In this document: positions 17,927 to 27,072 of the stretch, piece by piece
How the letters are laid out: every line of letters starts with the position of its first letter
Numbering within the stretch: position 1 is the stretch's first letter
NCBI RefSeq assembly: GCF_001295265.1
Contig: NZ_LJOD01000003.1
Location: 62,001-126,000, forward strand
Direction of reading: 5' to 3'
From: Chryseobacterium indologenes
GTDB lineage: Bacteria; Bacteroidota; Bacteroidia; Flavobacteriales; Weeksellaceae
Length of the DNA: 64,000 nucleotides
Position numbers and translations under genes: made by a program
The notes under the pieces: generated by a model
Seen by the model: the letters and a program-made list of their open reading frames with translations, nothing else
Database searches by the model: none
Told to the model about the DNA's origin: nothing

Positions 17927-18505
17927 TTATCTTATCAGTTTTTTAACAGCCTTTTTATATTCCTGTTCAAAATTCACCGATTCACGATCCTCAATGGTGT
18001 ACTTTAAATCTTTGACCTTGTCACCGGTAATTTTATATAAGTTCAGATAATTTGTCCCTGACACTACATAGCTTTCAACCCATTTGTATTTCGGATTGTA
18101 AACAGGATTTTTAACGGATTCAAAATTCATGACTTTCTTAAACGTTTTGTTTTTATGGTCGAATAGATAAAGATAATAGGTCCAGTTGCTCCTTACGTCA
18201 GAAATATTCTGAACAAGAAGGTCTTTTATTCCGTCACCGTTGAAATCTTCAAATTGGATTTCGCCCACTTTGCTGTAAACCTGGTCTTTTAAGATTGTTT
18301 TTTTGTTTTTATATACGGTTAGGCTGTAGTACGGTGTTTTATCATCAAAGCTTTTTGCAGCGGTTAAAGACACCACGATGTTTTCTTTTGGGTAGATGCT
18401 GTCTGTTTTGATCTGCTGATTATTTTGCGCCCTTAGAAACAGGGAAAACAATATCACTATAAAGAAAGGTGCTTTCCATGAAATATTAATCCTGAGCTTC
18501 TCCAT
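17927..18505 (-). CDS. Secreted protein with VCBS/FG-GAP-like strand (XAC2610-type)
   Basis: The start at 18505 gives MEKLRINISWKAPFFIVILFSLFLRAQ, a plausible signal peptide; the frame stays open upstream to 18619 but that stretch looks unlike a leader. About 192 residues. IQFEDFNGDGIKDLLVQNISD is a calcium-type DxNxDGxxD loop typical of FG-GAP/VCBS repeats and of the XAC2610-related family. YYLYLFDHKNKTFKKVMNFESVKNPVYN follows, as in that family. It is probably periplasmic, of unknown role. Confidence 0.6.
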   Translation of the reverse strand: MEKLRINISWKAPFFIVILFSLFLRAQNNQQIKTDSIYPKENIVVSLTAAKSFDDKTPYYSLTVYKNKKTILKDQVYSKVGEIQFEDFNGDGIKDLLVQNISDVRSNWTYYLYLFDHKNKTFKKVMNFESVKNPVYNPKYKWVESYVVSGTNYLNLYKITGDKVKDLKYTIEDRESVNFEQEYKKAVKKLIR

Positions 18506-18642
18506 AAGCCCGTATGTATGCAATGTTTTTAATTCCGGATTATTTTCTCTGTTTACTGTTTCCTCATTGGATATTGAGATTTCAATAACAGGAATGAGTT
18601 CTACGATGGTTTGTTCCATAAGGGTGTCGTTTAAGCTGTGTA

Positions 18643-19198
18643 TTATTCAATTTTTCCTCTGAAATATCCGTCAGCCTGATAGATGGAGTCCTGAATATGG
18701 GAGTGTATCTCAAGCTCTATTTTTCCAAAGATACTGTCTCCTTTTTTATATTCCGGTGTAATTCAGGATGAGTTTTTGCTTTTTGACAGAATATCTGTCC
18801 CGGTCCAGAAAATCAAAAGGTTTCACGTTGTCTGTGTAGGTTTCAGTGGAGGAAGAAAACCAGCTGCCTATTTTCAGGATCTCTATATTTAACCCGGAAT
18901 ATCCGTCACCGCTGTTGAAATGTAAGGTAAGTCCGTTTTCATGTATTGAAGGATGAAAATTAAAGCCTACAGTGTCGTTTTTTACTTTATGGTTAAAACT
19001 GAAATCGGTACTTATTGCTGAAGAACCGGTATTTAAAAGTCCAGGGTCAAATACTTTTTTATTGAGTTTTTTTATTTCAGGGGTATTGGCTATGGAGCTC
19101 CGGTATTCAACTTTATTAAATTTTAGAAAGAAAAATGCAGTAAAGATAAAAGCCAGGGCAATAATAAGGATTAAAAATATTTTTAAGGTGTTTTTCAT
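18643..19198 (-). pseudogene. Membrane-anchored hypothetical protein split by a frameshift
   Basis: It starts at 19198 with MKNTLKIFLILIIALAFIFT, an N-terminal anchor, and reads to ...KKQKLILNYTGI, where it stops at 18746. The adjacent frame continues as YKKGDSIFGKIELEIHS... to ...GYFRGKIE, with a stop at 18643. The 556-nt span is one base too long. Removing one base of the ACCGG near 18757 gives ...LNYTEYKKGDSIFGKIELE, a smooth join of about 184 aa. Its start overlaps the stop of the upstream gene (ATGA). It is either a decayed gene or an assembly indel. Confidence 0.6.
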
Positions 19199-20082
19199 TT
19201 CACAGTCATTAATTTCCCCAACAGTGCAGGAAGCCTGGTTTCGGGATTAATCTCATCATTGTTCCAGTAGCTCATTACGCAGCTTACATTTTTATCTCTT
19301 ACGGTTGCCGCTACATAATAAACCGTCAGATTTTTTCCGCCTGACATTCCTGCTAAGGCTCCGGTAACTCCGGTAAAATCATAAAGTATTTTTTTAGCTT
19401 TTACAGGAACCCCTTCAAATTCAATATCCACCATTTCTTCAGATGTTACTTTACCTATTTTTTTCGATTTGGTGATGTTGAACTGATTCTCCACAGCTTC
19501 TTTTGCATCATCCAGGGTTCTGTGAACGCTCCAGTTCATTTCCCCTGCATACGGACATTGAACGATATTGATGGAAGTCCAGTAACATCCGCCTCCCAAT
19601 TCAATTTTTCTTCCGGCGAAATTGATGGAACTGATGCTCATGGGAGAAAAATTGTCTTCAGGAATTTTCTTTTTCATAATAGCATTCACAAGTTTTTCTT
19701 CCGTTTCTTTATCTGTTGTTCCGATTTTGATAAACCAGACCACAGTGATCGTTTTGTCCGGATTTTCTACAAAATAATAATGGTTGGTCTGGGAAAAATC
19801 TGCGGAAATCTTTTGTTGTTTTGTTACCAAAAAGTTGTTGAAGCTAATGTTGCTGTCTTTCACTTTTGCATCAGAATCCGAGATCTGATGTTTCCGGAAT
19901 ACTTTTTTTAGGCCTTTTTCATCAAATGTGTTAGAAAAGGCTTCGCTGGTTACACTGTATCCGTCAATATTGTACCATATTTTTCCGTTGTTTTTTAAGG
20001 CACTCAGTCTTTCAAAGATGTTGTTTTCCTGTGAGAAACAAACAGAAAAAACAAGAATGAACAGAAGATTTACTATTTTCAT
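19195..20082 (-). CDS. Secreted hypothetical protein, 295 aa
   Basis: It begins MKIVNLLFILVFSVCFSQ, a signal peptide ending in the Ser-Gln common in Flavobacteriia. The mature part has mixed strands and a cysteine pair (GGGCYWTSINIVQCPYAGEMNWS), then a glycine-rich TGVTGALAGMSGGKNLTVYYVAATV. No family is recognised. The stop overlaps the start of the next gene by 4 bases, so they are translationally coupled and may act together in the periplasm. Confidence 0.6.
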   Translation of the reverse strand: MKIVNLLFILVFSVCFSQENNIFERLSALKNNGKIWYNIDGYSVTSEAFSNTFDEKGLKKVFRKHQISDSDAKVKDSNISFNNFLVTKQQKISADFSQTNHYYFVENPDKTITVVWFIKIGTTDKETEEKLVNAIMKKKIPEDNFSPMSISSINFAGRKIELGGGCYWTSINIVQCPYAGEMNWSVHRTLDDAKEAVENQFNITKSKKIGKVTSEEMVDIEFEGVPVKAKKILYDFTGVTGALAGMSGGKNLTVYYVAATVRDKNVSCVMSYWNNDEINPETRLPALLGKLMTVK

Positions 20083-20212
20083 GATATTGAGACCTGGTTA
20101 TTAGAAAACTAAGTTAAGTAAAAAATGAATTCAAAAATCAATTGATGTGTTGCGGAATAGAATTAAATTATTGATTTTGAGCAGATTTTTTGAATATTAT
20201 CCTTTGTTTTTA

Positions 20213-20671
20213 CTATTTTTTATTTAAAATGCGGTTGACTTCTTCTTCAATTTCCTTCTTTTCCATTACTTTTTCCGAGATAGAAATTTGAATTTTCGTT
20301 TTTTTCCAGAACGGGTAAAACAAAAGGGAAGTTGTGCCGATATTCACACCTTGTGAATTTGGAAATACTATTTCAACAGTTGTTTTAAAAACGGTATTTC
20401 CTTTTATATATTCGGTGGTTCTGATGGGATGGGTCAATAGATCGAAGACCTGAGCTATTCCGTCTTCCAGATTGTTGTATTGGTCACTGAAATGCGTATG
20501 GTTAAGCCCGTAACCAACTGTCAGTTCGGAATGATCTGCCATCAGCCAAAATGATGAACCTGTTAATTCCAGAGTTTCATTTCCGTGTTCTTCAGAAACT
20601 GTAATTTTATCCCCCAATTGCTGTTGAAGGAGCTCTTTAATTTCGTTAAATTTTCTATGGTGACGTTCCAT
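20213..20671 (-). CDS. Hypothetical protein, 152 aa
   Basis: A small soluble protein beginning MERHHRKFNEIKELLQQQLG, with a central strand region SSFWLMADHSELTVGYGLNHTHFSDQYNNLEDGIAQVFDLLTHP and a charged helical C-terminus. The size, acidity and position among SUKH- and DUF-type genes resemble polymorphic-toxin immunity proteins, but the family is not recognised. Confidence 0.5.
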   Translation of the reverse strand: MERHHRKFNEIKELLQQQLGDKITVSEEHGNETLELTGSSFWLMADHSELTVGYGLNHTHFSDQYNNLEDGIAQVFDLLTHPIRTTEYIKGNTVFKTTVEIVFPNSQGVNIGTTSLLFYPFWKKTKIQISISEKVMEKKEIEEEVNRILNKK

Positions 20672-20684
20672 GAAAGCATTCTAT

Positions 20685-21197
20685 TTATGAATTCTTAGCC
20701 TTTTTTATCTGATACAATAATCCTGCAGCCAGTCCGGTAACACCTCCTATATATCCGAAATTATGGACGGAACCTACATTGATAAAACTCCGGATGTCCC
20801 TAGTTCCGGCTGGAATATACCAGTTAATATTTTCCTGTGATAAAAATAAAACGGCAAACCCATAGCCCAAAATCCCTGAAATAAGAGTGATGCAGATATT
20901 GATCAGGATTGATGTTACGGTTACTTTCAAAACTTTTTCCGGATCAAGAAATAACGAGATGAAAGCATAAGCTATTCCTAAAAATAATCCTACCCACCAG
21001 GCTGCCAGAAACCCGATGATCCCTACTTTTATCCTTACCTTCAGATTGAGGTCTTCAAATCCGAATTGTTGGAATTTAAGAAGCGTATAATATTCGGGTG
21101 AAATGGTGTAGGTGATCTGATCATGCAGTATTCCGTAAACTCCTGCGGATAGAGTGGAAATAAGGATGATCAGGATAAAATTGATGAGTTGTTTCAT
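20685..21197 (-). CDS. Multi-pass membrane protein, 170 aa
   Basis: Four hydrophobic segments: residues about 3-24 (INFILIILISTLSAGVYGIL), 59-85 (IIGFLAAWWVGLFLGIAYAF), 95-120 (SILINICITLISGILGYGFA) and 145-163 (NFGYIGGVTGLAAGLLYQI). It lies 13 bases upstream of the gene at 20213-20671. It is an inner-membrane protein with no recognised family or catalytic motif. Confidence 0.6.
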   Translation of the reverse strand: MKQLINFILIILISTLSAGVYGILHDQITYTISPEYYTLLKFQQFGFEDLNLKVRIKVGIIGFLAAWWVGLFLGIAYAFISLFLDPEKVLKVTVTSILINICITLISGILGYGFAVLFLSQENINWYIPAGTRDIRSFINVGSVHNFGYIGGVTGLAAGLLYQIKKAKNS

Positions 21198-21311
21198 TGT
21201 GATTCAGGCTTCGTTTTAAGATGGAATACTTATGAAAAAATCTTTGATTTTTTCCTTAATTAATCTTAATACTTAAAAGGATCTTAATGTTTTAAAAATT
21301 TGAACAGGTTC

Positions 21312-21722
21312 TTAAAGTCCGTCAAAAATTCCGCCTATAAAATCTCCGATTCCTTCAAATATATTTCCGAATACTTCTCCAAAATCCAGCCATGAGGAAT
21401 CAATATCAGCATCGGGAAGATCCGGAATTTCAGATTCGCCATGTACTGATAATCCCTGAAGCATTTCTGTTTTCATGTCAGTATAGTCACAGGTTTCCCC
21501 TATTTGTTGATGGTAGCGTGTGAAATCGGAGTGGGAAGAATATACACTCATAGCCCAGCAGGAAAAATCAAAACCTTCATACCATTTGCTTTTTTTATGG
21601 GCTGTTTTTATCTGTTCCGGTGGGTAATACTTTTTTTTACCATATTCGTGAACAAGAATTTTTCCAATATCGGTTATGTATTCTTTTTTATTGGCCGGAG
21701 CCGTATGACAGCCTATGCTCAT
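21312..21722 (-). CDS. Hypothetical protein, 136 aa
   Basis: A soluble protein starting MSIGCHTAPANKKEY. The middle is rich in Tyr, His and Cys (GFDFSCWAMSVYSSHSDFTRYH). The end is an acidic glycine/phenylalanine amphipathic tail (FGEVFGNIFEGIGDFIGGIFDGL). That tail could insert into a membrane or serve as a secretion signal. Family unknown. Confidence 0.5.
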   Translation of the reverse strand: MSIGCHTAPANKKEYITDIGKILVHEYGKKKYYPPEQIKTAHKKSKWYEGFDFSCWAMSVYSSHSDFTRYHQQIGETCDYTDMKTEMLQGLSVHGESEIPDLPDADIDSSWLDFGEVFGNIFEGIGDFIGGIFDGL

Positions 21723-21814
21723 TGTTTAAATAGATTTGTGTTTTTCGATGATATGAGTTTCCGGGTTCCCATTTACTCATTTGAAACAACGGGTTATACA
21801 ATATCTTTCTTTTT

Positions 21815-22573
21815 TTATTGGGTTTTGAACAGATTAATCGTATAATCCAATAGTTTTTGATCTCCATATTCTCCATGTCCCGGAATGACAATCTTTACAT
21901 CGGGATATTCTTTTTTTACTTTTTCAACGGTATTGGACCAGGCGGAAACGTTGGCATCTCCAAGATATCCTTTACCGGCTTCAAGTTCTTTGAGCAGGCA
22001 GCCTCCGAAAAGGATATGTTCTTCCGATAAATAACCGACTACATTATCTTTTGTATGGCCTTCCCCGAAAAATTTTGCAATAGCTTTTTTATGACCTGCT
22101 TTTAAAACGACCGAATCCTTAAAATTGTTTTCGGGAACTGTAAAGTTGTTTTCTTTAGCCAGTTCAATGGTTTTGGAATAAGCATAAGAGGGAATATGAT
22201 GGTTATGAAAAGCCTGTAATCCGCCCATACTGTCATCATGAAAATGAGTGGGGACAACGGCATTAATTTTAGAATGAAGTGTCCCGTTGATCCATTTAAT
22301 AAGTTCTTCTGAAGTTTTGTCATTGACAGGCGTATCAAAAACAAGCGCTTCGTTATTGCTTTTTACCACCAATCCGTTACAGGGAACATTGCCAAAATCA
22401 TTAGTCTGTTTAAAAGAGGTATGAACAAATGCATTTTCAGAAATCTGAGTGATGATCAGTTCAGAAGAATTATACACTTCTTTCGCTTTAAAATAATCAG
22501 CCTTTTTAGGGCTACAGCTTAGAATGATAAAAAAAAGTAACAGGAAGCCGATATTTTTACTATTGATTCTCAT
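21815..22573 (-). CDS. bla: Subclass B1 metallo-beta-lactamase, lipoprotein
   Basis: A 252-residue MBL-fold enzyme with the complete B1 zinc set. H110-x-H112-x-D114 (PTHFHDDSMGG) and H173 (GEGHTKDN) are present, as are C192 (FGGCLLKE) and H233 (IPGHGEYG). The N-terminus is a lipoprotein signal, LLLFFIILSC with Cys20, so the enzyme should be membrane-anchored, unlike the soluble periplasmic IND and CGB enzymes of Chryseobacterium. It is expected to hydrolyse penicillins and carbapenems; spectrum cannot be read from sequence. It is on the chromosome with no cassette or IS context. Confidence 0.9.
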   Translation of the reverse strand: MRINSKNIGFLLLFFIILSCSPKKADYFKAKEVYNSSELIITQISENAFVHTSFKQTNDFGNVPCNGLVVKSNNEALVFDTPVNDKTSEELIKWINGTLHSKINAVVPTHFHDDSMGGLQAFHNHHIPSYAYSKTIELAKENNFTVPENNFKDSVVLKAGHKKAIAKFFGEGHTKDNVVGYLSEEHILFGGCLLKELEAGKGYLGDANVSAWSNTVEKVKKEYPDVKIVIPGHGEYGDQKLLDYTINLFKTQ

Positions 22574-22745
22574 AGGGATTCTTTTGAAAATTCAATTTTT
22601 CTAAATTACATTATAATTTTCTAATTTACATCATATTATAATGTTAGCGTGAAATTAAAACTGTTTTGTGTAGTGCGAATGATAGTGTATGTAGGTTCTG
22701 AAGCTTTATCCGGTTTATGATCAACAGTACTTTTACTAATGCGGG

Positions 22746-23171
22746 TTATGTGTTTTGTCCTGTTCTGTCCAGAATTGCGGCTTTAAGTATTTCAAGGTTG
22801 ATATCTTTCAGGGTTTTAAACTTAATACAGTATCCTGTTATATTTGCTTTACCTATTTTTTCTCCATACATTTCAGCCAGATACGTTTTGCTGCTGATGC
22901 CTAAAATATAGACAGAGATTCCTGTTTTGTTAGCACTCATGCCAATCTGGTAGAAGTCTCTGCTTTTTCCATCGGCATAGTGTATGGTGTAAAGTCCATA
23001 TCCGATATTGGGATTAGCTACCGTTTTATTTTCACTGTTTTTGCCATCCAGAAACCATATTCTACATTCCGGCATGAGTTCCATAATAGTACGGTGCAGC
23101 TCCTGCATATCGGCACGTTTGGGCTCAGGCTGGCTGGCAATATATTCTTTGATATGTTCCTGGACGGTCAT
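22746..23171 (-). CDS. DUF1801 (YdhG-like) domain protein
   Basis: A 141-residue protein with the DUF1801 pattern: VQEHIKEYIASQPEPKRADMQELHRTIMELMPECRIWF, GYGLYTIHYADGKSRDFYQIGMSANKTGISVYILG and TGYCIKFKTLKDINLEILKAAI. It is a small cytoplasmic protein of the frataxin-like or YdhG superfamily, with function unknown. It ends RTGQNT. Confidence 0.8.
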   Translation of the reverse strand: MTVQEHIKEYIASQPEPKRADMQELHRTIMELMPECRIWFLDGKNSENKTVANPNIGYGLYTIHYADGKSRDFYQIGMSANKTGISVYILGISSKTYLAEMYGEKIGKANITGYCIKFKTLKDINLEILKAAILDRTGQNT

Positions 23172-23198
23172 TATGTCTGGCAGTATTTATTGGGGTTT

Positions 23199-23786
23199 TT
23201 AAATTTCTTTTTTTAAATGAAAACCATGGGACTGTAGGTATTCGTCAATGCCAATTTCAAAAGGAAGTTCATAGTGGTTGTCTGCATCGTAAGTTCCACC
23301 GGAGCCGTCTGAAGATTCCAGGAATCCTAAAGTTTTAGCTCCTGTTTTTTCCTTTGCGCTTTTCCAGCAGTGCATTATGAAGTTTTTTTCAAGATCGGTT
23401 TGATTTTCCCAGTAGTTGGCGAGTTCCAGTTTATCATCTTCATCAAGATAGGCTGAATAATTGATTCTGTTTTCATCCAGTATTTTTCGGCCTAATTCCT
23501 CAACATCAGTATACGTATAATCTTCAAATGAATGCTCTCCCAGATGAAGTTCTGCAATATGAATTGTTTTATCCTGGGAATAATATTCATAGTGAGGCAT
23601 GGCAAATAAAAAGCTTAACGGACTTGCAGCATAGTAATATAAGCCTACCACTTCAATTTTTGTGTCATCTTCCCTGAATTTATATTTTGAATGCAAAACA
23701 TCTGTAAAAAAATCCGTGACGGCCTTTTCTCTTGGCAGAAGGAATGTATTTCTGAAGGCTTCATCAATTTTGGCTTCTATGGTCAT
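23199..23786 (-). CDS. Hypothetical protein, 195 aa
   Basis: An acidic soluble protein (MTIEAKIDEAFRNTFLLPREK). It has aromatic strand-rich middle segments (VVGLYYYAASPLSFLFAMPHYEYYSQDK), a KNFIMHCWKSAKEKTGAKTLGFLESSDGSGGTYDADN loop and a C-terminal LQSHGFHLKKEI. The family is not recognised. It lies 27 bases upstream of the DUF1801 gene. Confidence 0.5.
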   Translation of the reverse strand: MTIEAKIDEAFRNTFLLPREKAVTDFFTDVLHSKYKFREDDTKIEVVGLYYYAASPLSFLFAMPHYEYYSQDKTIHIAELHLGEHSFEDYTYTDVEELGRKILDENRINYSAYLDEDDKLELANYWENQTDLEKNFIMHCWKSAKEKTGAKTLGFLESSDGSGGTYDADNHYELPFEIGIDEYLQSHGFHLKKEI

Positions 23787-23847
23787 ACTTGATTACTTTT
23801 TTGTGATGGTAAAAATAGGAAAACAAGGGTAAAGAAAGCAATGCCTG

Positions 23848-24369
23848 CTAGGGCTTAATCTCAATGGGGGTTCCTATTTTTACGGCCCGGTACAATTCGT
23901 CTATTTCATTGTTTGTTACTGCAATGCAGCCTAATGTCCAGTCGGACCAGCGGTGAAATTTCCCTATAAAACCTCTTCCGTTCTTCAGTGCATGTATTTT
24001 AACATCACCGCCTGCCGGCTTACCCAGCTGTTTTGCCTTTTGAATATCATCTTTATTAGGATAAGAAATCCCCAGGTTTTTGTGATATCCGCTATTGGCA
24101 TTTTTCGCATTGATGAAGTATTGTCCTTCAGGTGTTTTTTTATCTCCTTCGAATTCTTTATGGCCTGCAGGCTGCCCTCCCAATGAAATTGTATAAGTTT
24201 TTACAAGCTGGCCGTTAGAGTAAGCCAATAGCTTTCTTTTAGCTTTGTAAACCACAAGTTTATCAATTTGTATGTTGGGCGGAAGTTTATTTTCAGGATA
24301 AAAATAGTAGACTATCAGCCCTAAAAATAGGAGGAAGGTTACCAGCCCTATTGTTTTTCTTTTTATCAT
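23848..24369 (-). CDS. L,D-transpeptidase (YkuD) family protein
   Basis: A 173-residue protein with an N-terminal membrane anchor or uncleaved signal (GLVTFLLFLGLIVYYFY) and a YkuD catalytic domain. LVVYKAKRKLLAYSNGQLVKTYTISLGG opens it. GDKKTPEGQYFI, VKIHALKNGRGFIGKFHRWSDWTLGCIAV provide His and Cys of the active site. These enzymes make 3-3 peptidoglycan crosslinks or attach proteins to peptidoglycan; small stand-alone YkuD proteins of this kind may also be hydrolases. It acts in the periplasm. Confidence 0.88.
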   Translation of the reverse strand: MIKRKTIGLVTFLLFLGLIVYYFYPENKLPPNIQIDKLVVYKAKRKLLAYSNGQLVKTYTISLGGQPAGHKEFEGDKKTPEGQYFINAKNANSGYHKNLGISYPNKDDIQKAKQLGKPAGGDVKIHALKNGRGFIGKFHRWSDWTLGCIAVTNNEIDELYRAVKIGTPIEIKP

Positions 24370-24436
24370 GGTATCTGTTTTTTTATTCAGAAATAGAAAG
24401 AGGCCAGAAATCTATACTTTCCGAAATCATGAGGCC

Positions 24437-25780
24437 TTACTTTGCTATTTCAATAAACTCAGGATGATTCCAAAGGTTTTGCAGCTGAGGGAAATTTTTA
24501 GCATCATCTTTAAGTCCGGGCTCCAGATGGAAGGTTTTTTTCAGCAGTTCCAAAGATTCATCCGTTTTTCCCTGAAGGTTTTTCATGATTCCCATCTGGT
24601 AAAAGTTCCATGAAAATTCCTGGATTTTATTTAAATTGTCATAAACCTTGATCGCATCATCATATCTCCCGACTCCTTTAAGGTATAAGCCTTTGTTGTA
24701 ATGTAACTGATATTTCGCTTCATCACTTACTTTATTTTCAAGGATATCAAATTGTTTTAAGGCCTGTTCAATGGGTAATCTGTTGAATGTGTCAATCATT
24801 AGCTGAATGGTAATATCTTCAGAATAATACTTTGAAAATAATTTTTCTACAGATTCCACGGCATGATCTGTCTGATTATTCTTTAAATAGAACTGGATGA
24901 TATAAATTAAAGCATTGGGATTTTCCGGGTCTTTCTGTAAAACGTCTTTAATATTTGCTATGAATTCAGATTCATTGATCTGATGTTCCACCAGCAATTC
25001 ATACACTGTATCAACTTTATTGTCCAGTATCTGCGGATGATGAGGTTCAATATCCAGGGCTTTATTAACGAATTCCAAAGCTTTTAAGTTATTATTTTTT
25101 AAGGAATATAATTTCCCCAGATTGGCATAGGCTAAGGTTGCATTTTCATCTAACTCAATGGCTTTTTCGAAAAGTTCCAAAGCATTGTCCAGATCTCCAC
25201 GGTCCATCTGATAGGCCCCATAGGCAATATATCTGTCTACCTGGTCCTGACCTGTATTTTCTTTGGTGTGATCAGGGTTAGGCGTAATTTTGATCTCAGT
25301 AATTTCCCCGGAATCAAGCTTATCCTGAAATTCATTCACCATCTGTGCATTCCTTTCCTGAAGTTTATTAACGATTTCATCTGCCTGGCTGGTATTCAGG
25401 CCATCTTTCAGAAGAATGTCTTTTACCATTTCGTACCGGTGATGGTTTTGAAAGTATACATTTTGGGCATAGGCGATTATTTCGTTCTGGTACTCAGCAC
25501 TCCTGAACTTAATATCATCTATCCCCGGATTGGTGGAGTGGGGATGGTCTGCATTTACCTCATGAGGTATAATTTTTTTTACTTTTTCAAGAATAAAATT
25601 TACCTGTTCATCATTTAAGCCTACTTTTTTCAATTCGGAGATGGCAACGTCCGGTTGTAGATTATGGTCTTTCAATTTCCATAATGCCAGTGCACATACT
25701 TCATTCTGAAATTGCACAGAATTGAATTTCGTGTTTTCAATTCCCTGTTTCTTACTTTTGAAAAAATCAAATAGTCCCAT
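24437..25780 (-). CDS. TPR-repeat protein, 447 aa
   Basis: A cytoplasmic protein. Two related N-terminal segments of about 60 residues (FNSVQFQNEVCALALWKLKD and FRSAEYQNEIIAYAQNVYFQ, each followed by a GLN-type turn) look like an internal duplication. TPR helices start near residue 185 (DRYIAYGAYQMDRGDLDNALELFEKAIELDENATLAYANLGKLY) and continue to the end. It is likely a scaffold. It lies 67 bases upstream of the L,D-transpeptidase gene; no direct link can be shown. Confidence 0.75.
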   Translation of the reverse strand: MGLFDFFKSKKQGIENTKFNSVQFQNEVCALALWKLKDHNLQPDVAISELKKVGLNDEQVNFILEKVKKIIPHEVNADHPHSTNPGIDDIKFRSAEYQNEIIAYAQNVYFQNHHRYEMVKDILLKDGLNTSQADEIVNKLQERNAQMVNEFQDKLDSGEITEIKITPNPDHTKENTGQDQVDRYIAYGAYQMDRGDLDNALELFEKAIELDENATLAYANLGKLYSLKNNNLKALEFVNKALDIEPHHPQILDNKVDTVYELLVEHQINESEFIANIKDVLQKDPENPNALIYIIQFYLKNNQTDHAVESVEKLFSKYYSEDITIQLMIDTFNRLPIEQALKQFDILENKVSDEAKYQLHYNKGLYLKGVGRYDDAIKVYDNLNKIQEFSWNFYQMGIMKNLQGKTDESLELLKKTFHLEPGLKDDAKNFPQLQNLWNHPEFIEIAK

Positions 25781-25874
25781 AGTTTTAGTTTTTTATTTTC
25801 CGGTGCCCCAAATCTACGTGTAAAGCTTGTGTTGTGCAAATATTTGAAATGTAATGCTGTTTAGCTTTTGAATA

Positions 25875-25981
25875 AAGCCGCAGTCTAATGGAGAATGCTG
25901 TGTTTTCCGAGACTGCCTGATGGAGGGGCATGGTATTTCTATTGCGCAAAGTTTACTGACTTTGGGCAGCAAGTGCGGCTT
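25875..25981. repeat. Imperfect intergenic palindrome, about 107 bp
   Basis: AAGCCGCA (25875-25882) is the complement of TGCGGCTT (25974-25981). Just inside, GCAGTCT (25880-25886) pairs with AGACTGC (25910-25916). These are alternative pairings rather than one continuous stem. It lies in the 256-bp gap between the TPR gene and the RNA ligase gene, where I see no ORF. Confidence 0.3.
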
Positions 25982-26036
25982 ATATTTTATGAATGTCAGC
26001 CTGAAGCCCGATTGTACCTGTTATAAATTAAAATTC

Positions 26037-27065
26037 TTAAGAATGTGTAGTGATTATTTTATTAATCTCAGAGTTTACTCTTGTGATAATCCATTCTTTG
26101 TCATCGGGAGATAAATCATTTAAAAGGTTCGCGTTGTTTTCATTAAAGTCTGTGATTACATCTTCCAGAAATTCTGTTTTAATTTCAGAAACCCGGAGTT
26201 GATTGCTCAAATCCAGCTCACCTATTTTGGAAACAGCACTTTTTAATCTGTTGTGAGTGACGTAGTTTCTCAGTTCCTCTATGATAAAAGATAATTCTTC
26301 TGCTTTAGAGGAAACATCGGGAATGAATGACCATTTTTCTGCTTCATGAAATTTATCCTCTTCGTCAAATTCCGGATTTTTTAATTTAACGACAGGCCTT
26401 GAAAAAAGGCTGTTATCGGTTTGATTAAAAGGTTTGATCACAACCCCTTCAATTAAATTGTCCTGCAGTTCAGGAAGATTAAATTCTTTAGGAACGGTTG
26501 AGTTCATTCTGATGTTGAAATTCATGGCCTCATTGAATTTTCCAATGAATAGCGGCTGCGCGTGAAATATCCCGAACTGCTTAAAATAAGCTACAGAGGT
26601 TTCATAATCCAGATAATATTTGGAGGCTGAACCATCGGTTTCAACGGCAATATCGAAGGCACAGAACTCAATGGAAGGAGTATAATATACACCAGTCTGG
26701 ATGGCATGCACATCTTTTACAGGGCTGACTTCCGGATGGAGATATTTCCCGCCAAACAGTTCACCATAAACAATATATTTCTCTGCGGTTATTTTGCTGC
26801 TTATATGTTCAAAAAGACGTAGGATGTTATCTTCCAGTTTATTGACAACCAGCTGGAAACCGAAAAAGTCGTCTGTCCAGTTAAGGTATTCTTTTCTTTT
26901 GGCGAATTTTAAATGACCGTTTTCATAGATGAAGCTGAAGTTGGCCCCATGAACTTTTTCGGTCACCACCCATTTTAATTTTTCCATCTGGGAAAAATCA
27001 TTCTCGTTAAGGCCTAATTTTTTTAAACTGTTGGGCATTTTTTCATACCCTGAAAATTCACTCAT
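26037..27065 (-). CDS. RNA ligase, T4 Rnl2-like
   Basis: A 342-residue nucleotidyltransferase with all ligase motifs. Motif I is TEKVHGANFSF with adenylated Lys37; then KFAKRKEYL, motif III YIVYGELFGGKY, motif IIIa IEFCAFDIAV, motif IV LIEGVVIKP and motif V PVVKLKNPEF. The C-terminal 90 residues are helical, as in Rnl2. It should seal 5'-phosphate and 3'-OH RNA ends, with ATP. It lies 7 bases downstream of an HD hydrolase gene on the same strand, which suggests a coupled RNA-repair or stress module. Confidence 0.88.
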   Translation of the reverse strand: MSEFSGYEKMPNSLKKLGLNENDFSQMEKLKWVVTEKVHGANFSFIYENGHLKFAKRKEYLNWTDDFFGFQLVVNKLEDNILRLFEHISSKITAEKYIVYGELFGGKYLHPEVSPVKDVHAIQTGVYYTPSIEFCAFDIAVETDGSASKYYLDYETSVAYFKQFGIFHAQPLFIGKFNEAMNFNIRMNSTVPKEFNLPELQDNLIEGVVIKPFNQTDNSLFSRPVVKLKNPEFDEEDKFHEAEKWSFIPDVSSKAEELSFIIEELRNYVTHNRLKSAVSKIGELDLSNQLRVSEIKTEFLEDVITDFNENNANLLNDLSPDDKEWIITRVNSEINKIITTHS

Positions 27066-27072
27066 ATTTAGT

